Below are positions 21,772 through 34,451 of a stretch of 64,000 nt of DNA, piece after piece (position 1 is the stretch's first letter; every line of letters begins with the position of its first letter). The stretch is from Triplophysa rosa (taxonomy: Eukaryota; Chordata; Actinopteri; Cypriniformes; Nemacheilidae): contig NC_079906.1 in assembly GCF_024868665.1 (NCBI RefSeq), forward strand, positions 8,456,944-8,520,943. Direction: 5' to 3'. Made by a program: the position numbers and the translations under genes. Under the pieces are notes generated by a model, which ran no database searches, was not told the DNA's origin, and was given only the letters and a program-made list of their open reading frames with translations.

Positions 21772-24619
21772 TCATTGAAAGTTGTAGGTACAGCGATACT
21801 GCAGCACATACTCAGGATAGATCTGATTCGAATCAAAGATAGCAAAAGTCTTTGGAAAAATAGGATCGTCTACACAGCTATCATATATGCATTCATCCTG
21901 GTCATCGTTAGGGGTACAATAATCCTCGTGTCCTTGTGTGTAATTCCCAACAATAACACGAGCAAGCACTATTATTTTAGTGCCCCAGTTGGTCTTTTTA
22001 CTGTAATTGAAAGCATAGGAAGCATATTTTGCAAAGTAGGTTCCTGCCAAGAATAAAACAGTTATTTAATACATTATGTGTTTATGTTTAAAAACAACCA
22101 AGGATATCGTAATCACAACGCACCTTTGCCATATAGATGTAACCCTCTTTTACTGTCTGATAGTCTACAGTTAAAATTAAATGTGGAAATAGAGTGGAGG
22201 TTTTCTGCCCTTGTGCCATGAAACAGATTTTGCTCTTCAATTGCTGACTGCCCTTTGATCCTCATCAACTGGATTTTTTTCCTATGAATTCACAAAACAG
22301 CCATATTTGTATATTAAAGGATATAGTGTGTACAAATGGCAATCCGTTAATATGGTTCTCAAATATATCTCCTTTTGTTTTCACAGAAGAAATCGTCATA
22401 CAGGTTTTGAATGACATGCAAGTAAAAATTATGTCAGAATTTTTATTTTGGGGTAAACTATCCTTTTAAGGACTCCAGGGTCGCATATGTTGTAGCAACC
22501 TAACTTTTATTTATTTATTTTTGGCATAATTAAAATTTAAGCCAAAGATTTTGGGAACTGGTAGCAGATGGAGGGAAGGAGTTAGCAGATGCTCTGCCCA
22601 AGGGTTGTGGCTAGAACTGGTGGTCCGTGCGGTGAAATGAGTTGACATGATTGGCTACAGGTTTATGATGTTATAAACAGACCTAATTTGCACTTTCTTT
22701 GGTAAATTTCGGTTTTATGGTGAAAGTACTCAGCAATGGTTTTACAACTAACCATGTGTAAAGTTATAATTTTAAAGCATTAAAAATGCCACACAAACAT
22801 ATAAACAACGTAATATATTCGATTTCAGTCAAAGGTAGCTATTCTTATTACCTACAAAACAATTCCCAAAGGTCCTTGTTCTGTATTCTGAAGATTGAAT
22901 CAATTGGTTCATCCAGTAAGCCAATATTCCTGACAAAACACTCAATCGCCTGATATTCACTGGTATGTCTTCTCAAAGGGAATGCCTGATTAAGAGAGGT
23001 CAATGTTTTATTTTATAAGAGAGGTTTTCACCACCAATACAGATTTGACAAAAATGTAATTTTGTTAAGATAAGTACCTGATAAGGTTGCTTGGGATCAA
23101 GATTTTCCCAGTGTGCCGGTGGAGGTGGGGAAAGATCAACACATTTGCATCTGTTTGTATGACAGGTTGGTTTTTAATTTCAATGAAAATTAAATGGAAC
23201 AAATGCACCAGTGTATCTGACTGTATGACACACTATGCAATCAAAACATTTGGATACTCAACTCAACTCAACTTTATTTATATAGCGCTTTTACAATTTT
23301 CATTGTTACAAAGCAGCTGTACATGAGACATATTGACTATAAGCAAAATAATTAAAGTTGTACCTGCAGAAACAAGAAAAGGTTGAAAACACAGAAGACA
23401 GACATACCCACATACAAAACACTCCACACACACAATATGCACACGTACTAACACACATAGACATAGAGACACACACACGGATGCGCACGCACACACACAC
23501 AACACACACACACACACGTACGTACACAGACAAGTACGCACACACACACACACGCTCAGTGAGAGCACACATTTAGGATAAAGGAGAGAGAAGCACAGGT
23601 CAAATATAACAGACTATAAATTCCTATATGCAATATTGATTAAGTAAAACTTTAAAATTCTAAAGCAGCCCCCCGGTCAGGCAGATAGTGCAAAAACAGT
23701 ATGCAAACGGTGGCGAGGAACCCAAAACTCTAATCGAGAAAAAAAACCTCAGGAGAACCCAGGCCCAACCAGGGGATTCCAGTTCCCCTCTGGCAAAAGC
23801 TGCTGCCTCTGCACAAGCTCCAGAGAGCTTGCACAACAAGGCTAAATAAAATAAATAAACTTAATAATAAAATAAATACCTTAAATGTGTTAAATTCTGA
23901 GGCTTTTACTATGGATGTTGAAAACCAAAGTGTCTGAATAATTGTCTTTATTTTGAGCACAATATTTATTCTTTTATATCCATAGCTTTGTATTTTATTT
24001 TATTTTATGGATTTTTCTTTTTTTGCGGCAAATGCAGAAATATGCATTCATTGAATGTCTAGTGTCCACATACTGTACGTATTGGGAATACTGTTTGAAG
24101 AATTTGTAAAATCTCACCTGAACCCATTCTCGGTCAGAAAAGTGCGCTTAATCTGCCTTGTTTGCCCAGTATTTAAGTTGACCTGAATGCTTGCTAAAAT
24201 TGAAAACATTTTAATGCATAAAAACTGATAATAAAAAAATCTGATACTGACATTCATCCAATTTCATGACGGTCATTGTTATAGAACTTTGAATACAAAT
24301 TGTTACTAAATCTGTTTACCTGCCAAATTAATCTGGAAATGTCCTGCTGCAGTGGTCATGTTTATAACCCCATATGGATTTCTAATGTAATATGTCTCTA
24401 GTTGAGCACTGGACATAAAACTAAATGGCTCATCCTAATATGAAATAAAATATATAAATAATAAAGGGAAAGCAATAAAATGAAAGACATGAATGACAAC
24501 AATGAAATAATACACACAATAATTACCTCAACTCTCTGCCAGACACCACACTCTGCCTTGTAAAACCAGCTACACGGTGTATCAGATGTGTCCATAAATT
24601 CCACACCATCATCAAACAT
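21772..24619 (-). CDS. parp11-like: PARP11-like mono-ADP-ribosyltransferase, diverged tandem copy
   Basis: Coding exons in transcription order: 24527-24619, 24320-24434, 24118-24193, 23078-23150, 22852-22985, 22124-22281 and 21772-22043. They total 921 bp (306 residues). All junctions keep phase with GT-AG. The WWE domain begins MDTSDTPCSWFYKAECGVW (about residues 9-27). The ART domain shows LFHGT (the His of the catalytic triad), then GKGTYFAKYASYA (the Tyr) and a C-terminal QIYPEYVLQY. PARP11 is known as a nuclear-envelope mono-ART with a triad of the H-Y-I type. Here the third position appears to be Leu, by alignment of EYVL with EYLI. The conserved NFDWR of PARP11 is NFNCR. The gene is shorter and more diverged than its neighbour at 29761-31857 but has the same exon plan, so it is a tandem duplicate. 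Confidence 0.88.
23263..23870 (-). mobile_element. 3' tail of a LINE, minus strand
   Basis: Reverse-complement match, by eye, to 53925-54514. It shows the same AGCTTGTGCAAGCTC-like segment, CA/GT-rich stretch and terminal AAAGCGCTATATAAATAAAGTTGAG motif (here ACTCAACTTTATTTATATAGCGC at 23265-23290). It lies in an intron of the parp11-like gene. No coding part is present. The long open frames over the CA/GT repeats are artefacts. Confidence 0.75.
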
Positions 24620-25299
24620 CCTCAACTGTCTTTAAATCTAAAATTTAACTAAATCTATGTTTTTAAGCTTTAATCACAAGCAACAGTGGGTGCTGATTAC
24701 AAAGAAGAAAAAGTTGCTGTGTGTACTGAATTTCTACACAGGCAAATACATTCATGCAGGCTGGACAGAATCGGTCTCTGCACTGACTACATTTGGCTAC
24801 ACAATATCACCACGCAACACAATTTTGCATGTAAGTCAGATACACTTTTCGGTCTATATTTAAACACTCACTTATGATACTTTTACAGTGCAGTGTAGAG
24901 CGCAGTGACTTTACAGTATAAACCGCTGCAAGTCTTAAGATTTACTTAATTTAAGAGTTTTTTAAATTTACTATCAATATTGTTTATACAGTGTAACTAT
25001 TATTTGTTATTAACTTTTTTGAAGCAACATGGCCTTTCTTACAGGACAGAGAACAAAGTAAATGTGTCATTTAAACAAAATTGAAGAATGAATCAGTATG
25101 ATGTCATTTTGACCAAAATCTGGCCGAGACGATGCCAAAATCAGTATGTGAAATGAGTAATGTCCTTAAACATAGACCTATGCATTTACTGCTAAATTGT
25201 ACATCAATGCTGCTGCCATATTGGACAGGGCAAGACTGACCTGTAAATACTTGGTTCCTGTTGTTAAAACATTTAATTACACAGCTGATCTTTCTCTCC

Positions 25300-25823
25300 A
25301 TTGAGAGAAGCCGCTCTGAGGTGACCCAACTGGTCAGAGATCAGGAAAAGGCTGAAGTGAGTTGAGCTGAAGAACTCGACTGGAGCAGATTTCTGATCTG
25401 AAAGGGAGAAGCGTTGAACTGGAGACACTTTCACGGTCAGATGATCACGTCCATTTCCTCCAACAGGATAGGGTCTTTTGCAGGATCTGACTATTACAGG
25501 GCGCTTTTTCTAAATGTTCTGATGTTTTAATCGACGAACATCAAATCTAAACCTTTTTTTCTTGTGATCTAACTGAACAGAGAGACTCGTCTATTTTCAT
25601 CTTATGTACTGTATTTATTTACTCAGTTCGCAGTAAAAATGTCTTTCTTTTTTATTTTATATTTGTGCTATTTGTGTCCCATCAGAGTTTCCAGGACCTT
25701 TCAGTCATTCCTGAATCTATAGATGTTCCCAGCATCTCTGTCAGTTCTCTCCTCTCTTTTGATGTTGTGGTAAAATCTGTCTCTCTGCTAAAAGGAAAAC
25801 TTGAGGAATTTTTCGAACGGTAG
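25300..25823 (+). pseudogene. TRIM-family coiled-coil relic
   Basis: Conceptual reading from 25300 gives IERSRSEVTQLVRDQEKAEV. After an in-frame stop and a one-base frame change comes LRLEQISDLKGR, then LSRSDDHVHFLQ near 25463. A second piece at 25685-25823 reads FQDLSVIPE, then VPSISVSSLLSFDVV and LKGKLEEFFER, then stops. This order is typical of the coiled-coil and following exons of fish TRIM25/finTRIM-like E3 ligases. No RING, B-box or PRY-SPRY part is nearby, and the expected splice donor after HFLQ is missing. It is therefore a dead fragment. Confidence 0.65.
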
Positions 25824-25834
25824 AAAGAGAAGTT

Positions 25835-26176
25835 CACACGAGAAGGTGAAGTACTGAGATGTGTTGTAGAGATTTGCATTAATATAAGAAAATGTGATTT
25901 TGCATTAATATAAGAAAATTTTCTAAGACTTACAAAGTATGTTGGTTTTTATAGTGAGATGCATCCAGATCATTCTCACACCTGAGAAAAGTTCATTCGT
26001 GGAGGTGAAAAAAGAAAGAAAAGGTCACTTGTGAAGGTGAAGTACTAGATACTGTATGTGTTGTAGAGATTTGCATTATAATAAGAAAATCTGATTAATA
26101 TTCTCAGATTTACAGAGTATATTCGTTTTTATAGTGAGAAGCATCCAGATCATTCCCGCCCCAGAGCCAGGGATGA
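25835..26176. repeat. Diverged tandem duplication of about 190 bp
   Basis: The segments at about 25839-25985 and 26030-26165 share GAAGGTGAAGTACT, GTGTTGTAGAGATTTGCATT, then TTTTTATAGTGAG and GCATCCAGATCATTC. They follow the TRIM relic and may be part of its old 3' region. No coding sense was found. Confidence 0.6.
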
Positions 26177-26839
26177 ATTTTTAAATTTTTTACATATTCT
26201 TCTATTTTAGGTGTTAATCTAAAGCTATTTGTTAAAAATGGTGTAACAAATGTACAGTAACGTATAAATACATAGGTGACAATTATGGTGTAAAATAAGG
26301 GTTGGGAAATCAGTCCTGGAAGGCCACTGTCCTGCAGAGTTTAGTTCCAACCCTAAAGAAACACCTGAAAAATCTAAATTTCCTGTGAATTTCTGTCCAA
26401 TAATCAATGAATAACATGTATTATATCACATGACCCCTTTAATTGGCCATCCATATATGTAATCCCCAAAAGAACTTAAATATTCACTGTACATGCAGGC
26501 TAAAAAAAAACATTAAAACACATTAAAGACTTTTTCATCTTTTGCAAATTAAAACACTTGTTTACAACATTACAAAAGTTTAACAAAACCCAAATTTGGA
26601 ACAAGGTTCATACAAGCTGATTCTGTTTGAACCACCTGCACAACGCTTCTTCTTTCTAACGATTTAGTCTGGGTTTGCTTTTTTCTATTGATACTGTAAG
26701 AGTAAAGTAAGCGAATATGTTGACCACACAAAACCAGTACTGTACGTTAAATATTCATTTCTCTCCACATGGTAAAAATTTGTGGAGACAAAAAGAACAA
26801 ATAATGGGGAAATACAAAGCTTAAGCACCTTCGCCTAGC

Positions 26840-26955
26840 TGGATCTGGATCTGGCTGGATCTTTTTCATGGCTTTAGAAGATTGGAGGAAAGACACGTTG
26901 TCCCAGATGAGAATGTATCTCATCTGATCTGCATCCGCTTGGTCTTCTGCTGAAA
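26840..26955 (-). pseudogene. Possible transposase scrap
   Basis: The minus-strand reading gives YILIWDNVSFLQSS. This resembles the second Asp motif (WDN.SFH) of IS630/Tc1-type DDE transposases. The match covers only about 30 residues and the conserved His is replaced. The call is tentative. Confidence 0.3.
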
Positions 26956-28447
26956 CAATGTTGTTTACTGCTCAAAGAGAGAGTAACAGCATGGTAAGTG
27001 TTTGTTTAACAAACATGCTTTTATTCTTTTAAGCCCATCATCCCCATCTAGTGGTCATTAAGTGGCACAAAAGGCAGGTGTAAATAGTAGTGTGTTGGGT
27101 AGGAGTAGGCAGTTATTTCTGAACCCTTCAATCAAATGTGATATGTTACAAAAAAAATCCTATTTAGTCTTAAAATATCTTAATATAAGTTAGCTATGAT
27201 GTGAGGAAATAATTCCAAAGGATGTCAAAAATTGGCACAGCTGGTCCTGCTTTAATAAATGTAAACAGTTCACAAAATGCACGCTTAACAGTATATGCTG
27301 GAAAGTTGAGTTTATGCCATGTTATTTTATATTTGATTATTTATTCAATTTCTTTATGAAAACTGTTTATAACAATTTCATATACCATTAAAACATAAAA
27401 ATGATAATTTAACTACTCTAATAGCAATAGACTAAGTTATACCACCATAACCATTCACAGAATAGCAAAGGCAAAATTAACTGTAACAAAAAACCTAAAC
27501 CTTAAAAGTTAAGTTTAACAAAAAATAATGCAACACATTATGCATCACACAGTTTATAGTTTGAAAGTATTTTCTTGTTATATCCAACAAGTAGCCCTAT
27601 ATGGATGATTTTATCTCTTCAGGTAGCCCTCGCTTACAAAAAGGTTGGAGACCCCTGCACTAGTGTCATTGTTGGATCTATCATACCCCTCATTTACAAC
27701 CTTACACCACATGATTTCTGTTCCTCTGTCATATTTTCAGACCTTATTTTGTTATATGTGTTTATGTGGGAGATGAGCAATTTTTTACCAAATTAAGGAA
27801 TTTCACTTTTCATAATGTAACAGAGGTGTGAAGAGCTTTTTTACTTGCTGAGAAATTATGATTTAAAACAACAGTATTCGATTTGCATGACTTAAAAAGT
27901 TCATTCAAAGGGAAAAGTATAAGTAAAGTGAATAGCAATAAGGAAATCTTGGGAGAACGTTATCATAAAAGCTACCCACACAAATATTTCAAATTATGAC
28001 TGAGGCTGAACTATAAAGTTTACTCAGTGTTGCGTTTCTGTGATAATTGCGTTATAAATTCCAATACAAATCTATAAAAACAAATTATATTTTATAATGT
28101 TAATTAGATGTAATATGAAGTAAATATGCATATGATTTCAAAAACTTTTTTTGTTTTAAAGAATTTTACTGTTGAATCTCATTCTGCATACACTATAACC
28201 TACAACAGGCCTTTGCATACATAAATGATGTATTAAAAATAAAATGTACATGAAATCAAGGATTATTTAATGTAATCTCATTGGGAAGATTGATATAATT
28301 GAGACCATTTGGAGAATTTTATCAAAACAATACCTCTTTAATGTGCTGTACTTGACACAAAAGTTTCACACTCAAAAAGGTGTATTTGGGTAGTTGACAG
28401 GCTAATATGGAAATTTGTGCTATGGTGTGACAGCAAGAAAAAAAACT

Positions 28448-28576
28448 CAAATAAAGATAAATCTTTCTTATGGTCTTTTATATGATAAATATAAATATTA
28501 ATCATATAATCTAAAATAAAGATAAATCTTTCTTATGCACTTTTACTGTATATCATGAATATAAATATTAATATAA
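28448..28576. repeat. AT-rich tandem duplication, about 64 bp unit
   Basis: AAATAAAGATAAATCTTTCT followed by TATAAATATTAAT occurs twice in succession with small differences. It is a local duplication in AT-rich DNA. Confidence 0.6.
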
Positions 28577-29760
28577 ACAATGTAAAATGAAACGTTTGTT
28601 TTCAAAATTCTGCTATGTCACACTACAGGACACGTGTACGATTTATTTGCAGTCTGCTTCAGTGCCAGTTGTGAGTTTGTGCTAATCTAACTGAACATTC
28701 AATATACAATAACAGCATGAGGATGAAATAACAGCCAGTGACACAAACATATACAGTAATCTAAGTAAATTCAATAAATAAATACAGTTGACAGCAAGGT
28801 TTTATAAGGAAAAGGAATTGGGCATTTTGGCAAGGAAAATATTTTATCAATGATAAAAATTATATCCTGTCAAAGTCTGACATTATGCTTGGTGTTATTA
28901 CCGTTTGCTGGTAAATTTGGCTGTTCTGCTTGTATTATTGTACACTGAATTTCATGGCATTTGCCTGTATTATATGCAAATTGCACATGGTTGAAGTGTC
29001 TGGTAAATAATTTAAGTAAATGGTCTTTTAAGTTGATCCTTTCAATATATGCACTTTTAGTTTACATTTATTGCATGTTTTTTGACAACTGGCCATAAAC
29101 ACAACTTTCTTTTGTTGGACATACGTATCCTGGAGCTTATATACATATCATGAGGTAGATTATGAAAAACCATAACAACAACAAAAAAGTTACATATTGC
29201 AGATGAAAGAACATTGCTTGGGTTCCCGGTATCCATGTAATCACTCAGGGTCAATGTCTACCAACAGGTTTTTCCATAGTACCATAGTATTTCACACAGC
29301 ACTTGAGTTTCCCCAAGGCAGGACTCTGTAAAGAAAATGAATGGCAAGGCATCTTTCATGCAGTTAATCCTTCAAAGTTACTGTCCAACTCTGCCTAATT
29401 CCCTGAATATTAAGATTTACAAACGAAAAAAAAGAACAATATTGAAATGAATAAACTGTCTTTAAAAAGTATTTTATCAGTGTTTCATAAACTAATTCAT
29501 ATTAACAAATAAGTTGCTGTGTTAACATCTGCCTTAATAACAATAAATGGGATGCAAAAACTGACCATCAAAGCAAGAAGAAATGGTGCCTATTGATTTT
29601 TTGTCCACATTTACAAATTTACATTAAATACATGTCATCTAGGCCCCCAAAGGCACTTTCAAAGAATCTGTAACTTTTCCAACGCTGCTGTGAGAAAATT
29701 AGTGTCCAAGTTTATTAGAATGGAAAAAAGTCAGTCAGGTTTCTTTGGTAATTGTTATCT

Positions 29761-31857
29761 TCAGTAAAATTCAATAAGGTACTCTGGATATATCTGGTTG
29801 CTGTCAAATATGACAAAGATCTTGGGGTTCATCATGTCATCCACACAGCTGTCAAAGAAGTTGGCAATGCTCGTGTCCTTAGAAGGCGGTCTGCAGTACA
29901 GAGGGTGACCCACTGTATATTCCCCAACTAGAACCCTTGCCAGCAACATACACCTGTATGGTGGCTCATTCTGGAAGATGGGGGGTGCTAGACCATGTCT
30001 CTGTAGGATAAAGTTATGCTTGCTAGTCGAATGGCAAAACTTGCTGGAATACTTCGCGTCACGAGCAAAATAGCTTCCTGTGGGCACATATATGTAATGG
30101 ATGCAAATTAAAATATGTTCGCTCAATGACACTAATGGCAAAATTAAACATCTTTGTTTTTAATCAAAATTAATAGGCTATTATTTCAAACATCTATTGT
30201 TTAGTGTAAACACACGTTTAATCTTATATGTTACATATGTTAACATGTTTTAGAACTAGTTCGTGTACATCTCTACATACAGTACTTTTACAGTAGCAGA
30301 ATAACATTGTGACCCTTACCTTTGCCATAGACATCACCATTGCTTCCAGTGAGACGCCAATCAAAGTTGTATGTACATATGGCCTGTACATTGCTGTGGC
30401 CTGTTCCGTGAAAAAGCATCTTTTCTTCAATGTCTACGACACGCTTGACTTTTCTCAGCTGGGCCTTCTTCCTATAATACATTGAATAAAAGCATTTGTT
30501 TAACAAGTAAATGTCAAAGTGAATTACAAATGAGAAATACAAATATAGAGTAAATTATTACCTAACCATAATAAAGGAAATAACAAAAAAAAAAACAAGT
30601 TGATTCTGACTGGTGAATTGCAGTAATATTTGTGTATTATGTCCACTAAAATGACTGACCACTGGGTCTAGCAACCGATTTGTTTTCTTACTAGCTCTGC
30701 TAGTTGTAGTGACTTGTTTAACTTAGCATATTCTTTCTTTTACTTTTAAATCATTATTCATATCTATTCATTTATTCTGCCATACAACCATGTAACAAAC
30801 GGTATATTGTACAGTTTGTCATTATCACGAAATGCATTTATTACAAGATAATAATCAGCCGACTGTACGGTATACTATAAAATTAATATCCAACTGCTTT
30901 TTGAAAGAATTACAAACCTGCAGAAAAACTCCCACAGGTCCAGGTTCTGTATTCTCTGAATGGATCTGATGGGCTGACTCATGGTTCTCTCATATAACCG
31001 GGCCACTTCTTTATACTCAAATGTGTCTCTGTTTAAAGCAATCAGCTGGATAGAAACAGTTATAGTCAAAAAGTGCCAAAGTCTTTTGAAATAATGACAT
31101 TAACTTGATACTTTTTAATACCTGATAGGGCTCAGCTGTATTAACCCTTTCCCAGTGACTGGGAACAGGGAGGGCAAAGTTATCACAGATGAATCTGTGA
31201 AACAACATTACAATGGTCACAAATGTATTCATGTAATAATACTGTAAAATATGATTCATATTGACAATAACAGTTAATACTAAATTATAATAAAAGCTTT
31301 ATATTGTGTTTACCTAAAATCAGTAGCTGAATTTAAGGCTCGTTTGATGGGCCTCTCTTTTCCAGTTGTCACATTTACTTGTTTCATAGCTAGAAATAGG
31401 AAAATGTTATGAAAGCCCCACAGTCATTCACTTAAAACAAATCTAGACTCATTATAAATACTTCATTTGTTTGATAACTTACTGGAAAAGTCTAATTTAT
31501 AGGTATATTTAGCAGTGTAGAAGTCCATTGAACCAGTCTGACTTTTCAAGTAGTTTTGCTCAATTTGCTCAGTGGTGACAGAACAACCTGGGCTGGGAAC
31601 TTCCTATAGCAAACATGAAAACAGGAAAACAATGAGGAAAAGATGCAGAAGGCCAACTGATGAAGTGCTATTATACTAGTCTAATCATCAGACTAAAGTC
31701 ATACTTCAAACATATGCCAAACGCCACATTCAGCAAGGTAAAACCAGTTCCATTTGGCCTCATGTGTGTCCATCTCCTCGTCACATGACTCATCATTAGG
31801 GGGCCTCTGGCAGACCCCTGGGCTCTCCAGATGTTTGTCAGTAGCCACACAGTGCAT
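29761..31857 (-). CDS. parp11: Protein mono-ADP-ribosyltransferase PARP11
   Basis: Coding exons in transcription order: 31705-31857, 31483-31603, 31314-31389, 31122-31194, 30918-31045, 30320-30471 and 29761-30077. They total 1020 bp (339 residues), close to the human length of 331-338. The N-terminal WWE domain begins near residue 35 (EEMDTHEAKWNWFYLAECG). The ART domain carries MLFHGTG (His), GKGSYFARDAKYSS (Tyr) and the end QIYPEYLIEFY. It keeps the family signatures NFDWRL, LARVLVGEYTVG, RPPSKD and DSCVDD. The family is known to ADP-ribosylate single sites, to act at the nuclear envelope, and to affect interferon receptor stability. The ATG at 31857 is the first in-frame start before the WWE domain. 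Further 5' UTR exons probably lie toward 32160. A CRE- and ETS-like cluster stands at 32249-32277. Confidence 0.95.
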
Positions 31858-32248
31858 CCTCAAATCAAATACACAAATATGTCAATCAGGTCACACTGTA
31901 GCTGTCCACCAATATGCATTTATTGATAAGAAGCCTCAATAAGGAACTAACCCACTGATTTGAGTTTAGCGTTTAGAAAATCATAACGGAATGATCTAAC
32001 ATAGTTTTTAGAATGAACGTTAACGTTAACTGTAATATGTTTTGTTTAAAGCTATAATGAATAATGCATAACGTTACCTTTCAAAATATTTGATTCCCTT
32101 TGACGTTACTTGTTCAAAGAATGTAAGTCCTTACCGGTATAAACCAAGCTGCATTTTACTATAAACATGAAATCATGGTTTCATTTAATAATCTTTTGTT
32201 TCGATTCTTCGGAATCTCCGATTCTCCGGTTGTTGTTATCGTTCGCTT

Positions 32249-32277
32249 CACTTCCGCCTTTTTCAGACATGACGTCA
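32249..32277. promoter_or_regulatory. ETS-like and CRE-like sites upstream of parp11
   Basis: ACTTCCGCC (an ETS core on the minus strand, GGAAGT) is at about 32250, and the palindromic TGACGTCA at 32270-32277. Both lie about 400 bp upstream of the parp11 start codon, in the intergenic space shared with the transporter gene, where the two genes diverge. The motif match is direct; promoter function is inferred. Confidence 0.45.
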
Positions 32278-34451
32278 TGGGTCCGTCACTCTTATAAGCG
32301 TGAGCGTCTCCATCCGTTTCTATATAAGTTAACTAACACTAAAACATATTCATCCAGAATTCTTACTATGTATTTGTAAGACCAAATATTTTCAGATCCC
32401 CGTCAGAATGTACACTTTTTATTTTAGTCAATTTTAGGGAAATACGTTTTAAAATAAATGAACGAATTATTTAGGCCTAAATATAATAAAATAATTTCCG
32501 TTTTATATTTTGGCTTGTCCCACATACTTAAATTGGATACCCTTTCGCATTTTCTTCCATCTTGTTTTTAATCAGAACAAGTGTGGGCTTGCTCTTCGGC
32601 TTTTTTACACTGTTTGGAGCAAAGCCCATTCATGTAACGGTAGGCGTCAGTAGCCTATTCCAAAATAAACATGAGATTTGTCAGGAAAGTTTTTCCCCCA
32701 TTGTATAACATGTTAAAGGATTGGTTGCATGAAAATCTCCAGGTAAATAGATTTTAAATGTAAAAACTGTTTTTTTTCATTACTTTAACTAAAAATGTTA
32801 TACGAAATGCATCTAATTGCTTTGAACTTTTTAAGTTTTTAAGTTGAAATAGTAAGAATTTTTATAAAGTGCATAGAGCTATACACAAATAGCTTCAATT
32901 TTTACTCATTACTGCATGCCATCATGTTCAGTTATGTAGGCATATTTGTTATTTTGTAACCAGAAAAAAGTAAAAAGATGTTATAACATATGTTAAATCT
33001 TTCCACATGACACTCGCCACTGTGCGCAGAAAGCGACACGCCCTCTGCGCTAATAATCTGCACACATTCACGCAGAACACTATCTACGTGGACTCTTGGA
33101 GCATGTAGACTACTGTACTCTGGGCAGCTGTGCAGAATTTCGGTAAGTCCCTGTTTATTTTTCGTGCAGACTTTTAGAGCTTAAAACAATGTATTTAATG
33201 TCTTATTGTAACGTACATTAAACTTCCAATAAAACATTTTAATTTCCCTTATTTCTTGAAAGCCTGTTGTTTTAAAGGACATTTATGCACACTTGAAGGA
33301 ATATGAAACCGGACGCATGCAAAATGTAGAAGTTATCCTCTCCACCGTTTGCATACAGTTTTGCACTGTTTGCCTGTTCCGGGGGGCTGCTGACATCAGC
33401 TTTAGAATTTAAAGTTTTCGTATTTATCAATAACTTTAAAATGTAACATTCTGCTTAATTTATTTATTATTACATATAGGAATTTATAGTCCGTATAATA
33501 TTTGACCTGTGCTTCTCTGAGATAACCACGATGTGTGCGTGTGTGTGTGTGTGTGTGTGCGTGTGCGTGTGCGTGTGGAGTTGTGTTTTATGCATGTGGG
33601 AGTGTATGAACCTGTGTGCGTGTCTGTATTCTGTGTGTTTTCACTTTTTTTCTTTTAACTTGTATAACTTTAATGTTTTGCTTATAGTCAATATGCGTTT
33701 CATGTACAGCTGCTTTGTAACAATGAAAATTGTAAAAAGCGCAATAAATAAAGTTAGGCTACTTGACTTGACATTTTCAGTGTAATTAAAAACATGTAAA
33801 CGTGATGTGAGATGTGATATTTTACATATCCTAGGATTCTAGTTATCAAAACTATTAAATAACGCAAATGGGAGTATGAGAATTGTGGAATGATAAAATG
33901 TGAAACAAATGCTATTAGTTTCTTTTAATTAATCACTTTTATTTTGAGCCTACTTCTTATTTCTCTGCACAACCTGCCTATTCTCTATAACTAAATGAAC
34001 AATATTCATCATGGATTTAAAAAATGTATTGAAGGATTTTACATGTATGTCAGTGACATTAAAATGTTACTTTTATAAAGAAATTCTGTTACAAGCCCTT
34101 TCACTACATTTATGTCAGAAAACCAATTTCAAGCATATAAGTAGCCTTTACATCTAATGTTTGAATAGTTATTTGTAGTATTTATATATAGTAGTCAGTT
34201 GTACTTTTGATGTTATTTTAGTACTTGTAATGGATTTTTTTTCTGCAAAAAAACACCTTTATTCCAGTTAATATACATTTAATAAACAATAATCTGTTCA
34301 TGGGTTGATACCCCTAAACACTGGTTTTGTTGCACTTCATAAACATTGTTCTGATATTTAAAATTAATATTTTAATATTTTAATAGTATTGTGCTTTGTC
34401 AGAATGCTAACAGAAAGACAGCAGAAAAAATAGGACATATAAAAAAGAAAC
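32278..34451. other. Intergenic / 5' region of the SLC6 gene
   Basis: No coding exon was found. A candidate non-coding first exon of the transporter gene ends at 33142 before a strong donor GTAAGT. A GT-rich microsatellite lies at 33531-33580 within a LINE tail (33339-33776). The remainder is AT-rich. Confidence 0.4.
33339..33776 (+). mobile_element. 3' tail of the same LINE family, plus strand
   Basis: By eye this matches 54050-54514: CCACCGTTTGCATAC, GGGGGGCTGCT, the GT-rich stretch, then ACAGCTGCTTTGTAACAATG and AAAAAGCGCAATAAATAAAG. There is no coding part. It is the second of three tails of this family in the window. Confidence 0.75.

Larger units (their letters stand above)
26177..29760. 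other. Intergenic between the two parp11-type genes, mostly featureless
   Basis: AT-rich sequence without recognisable exons. Contents noted: a possible transposase scrap near 26850-26950, a tandem duplication at 28448-28576, and AATAAA on the minus strand near 29711-29716 that could end the 3' UTR of the gene at 29761. Confidence 0.45.

Noticed and set aside
23278..23576. Several overlapping open frames rich in Cys/Val or His/Thr
   Set aside because: They are translations of a CA/GT-rich stretch in a LINE tail. The same happens at 33531-33785 and 54184-54427.
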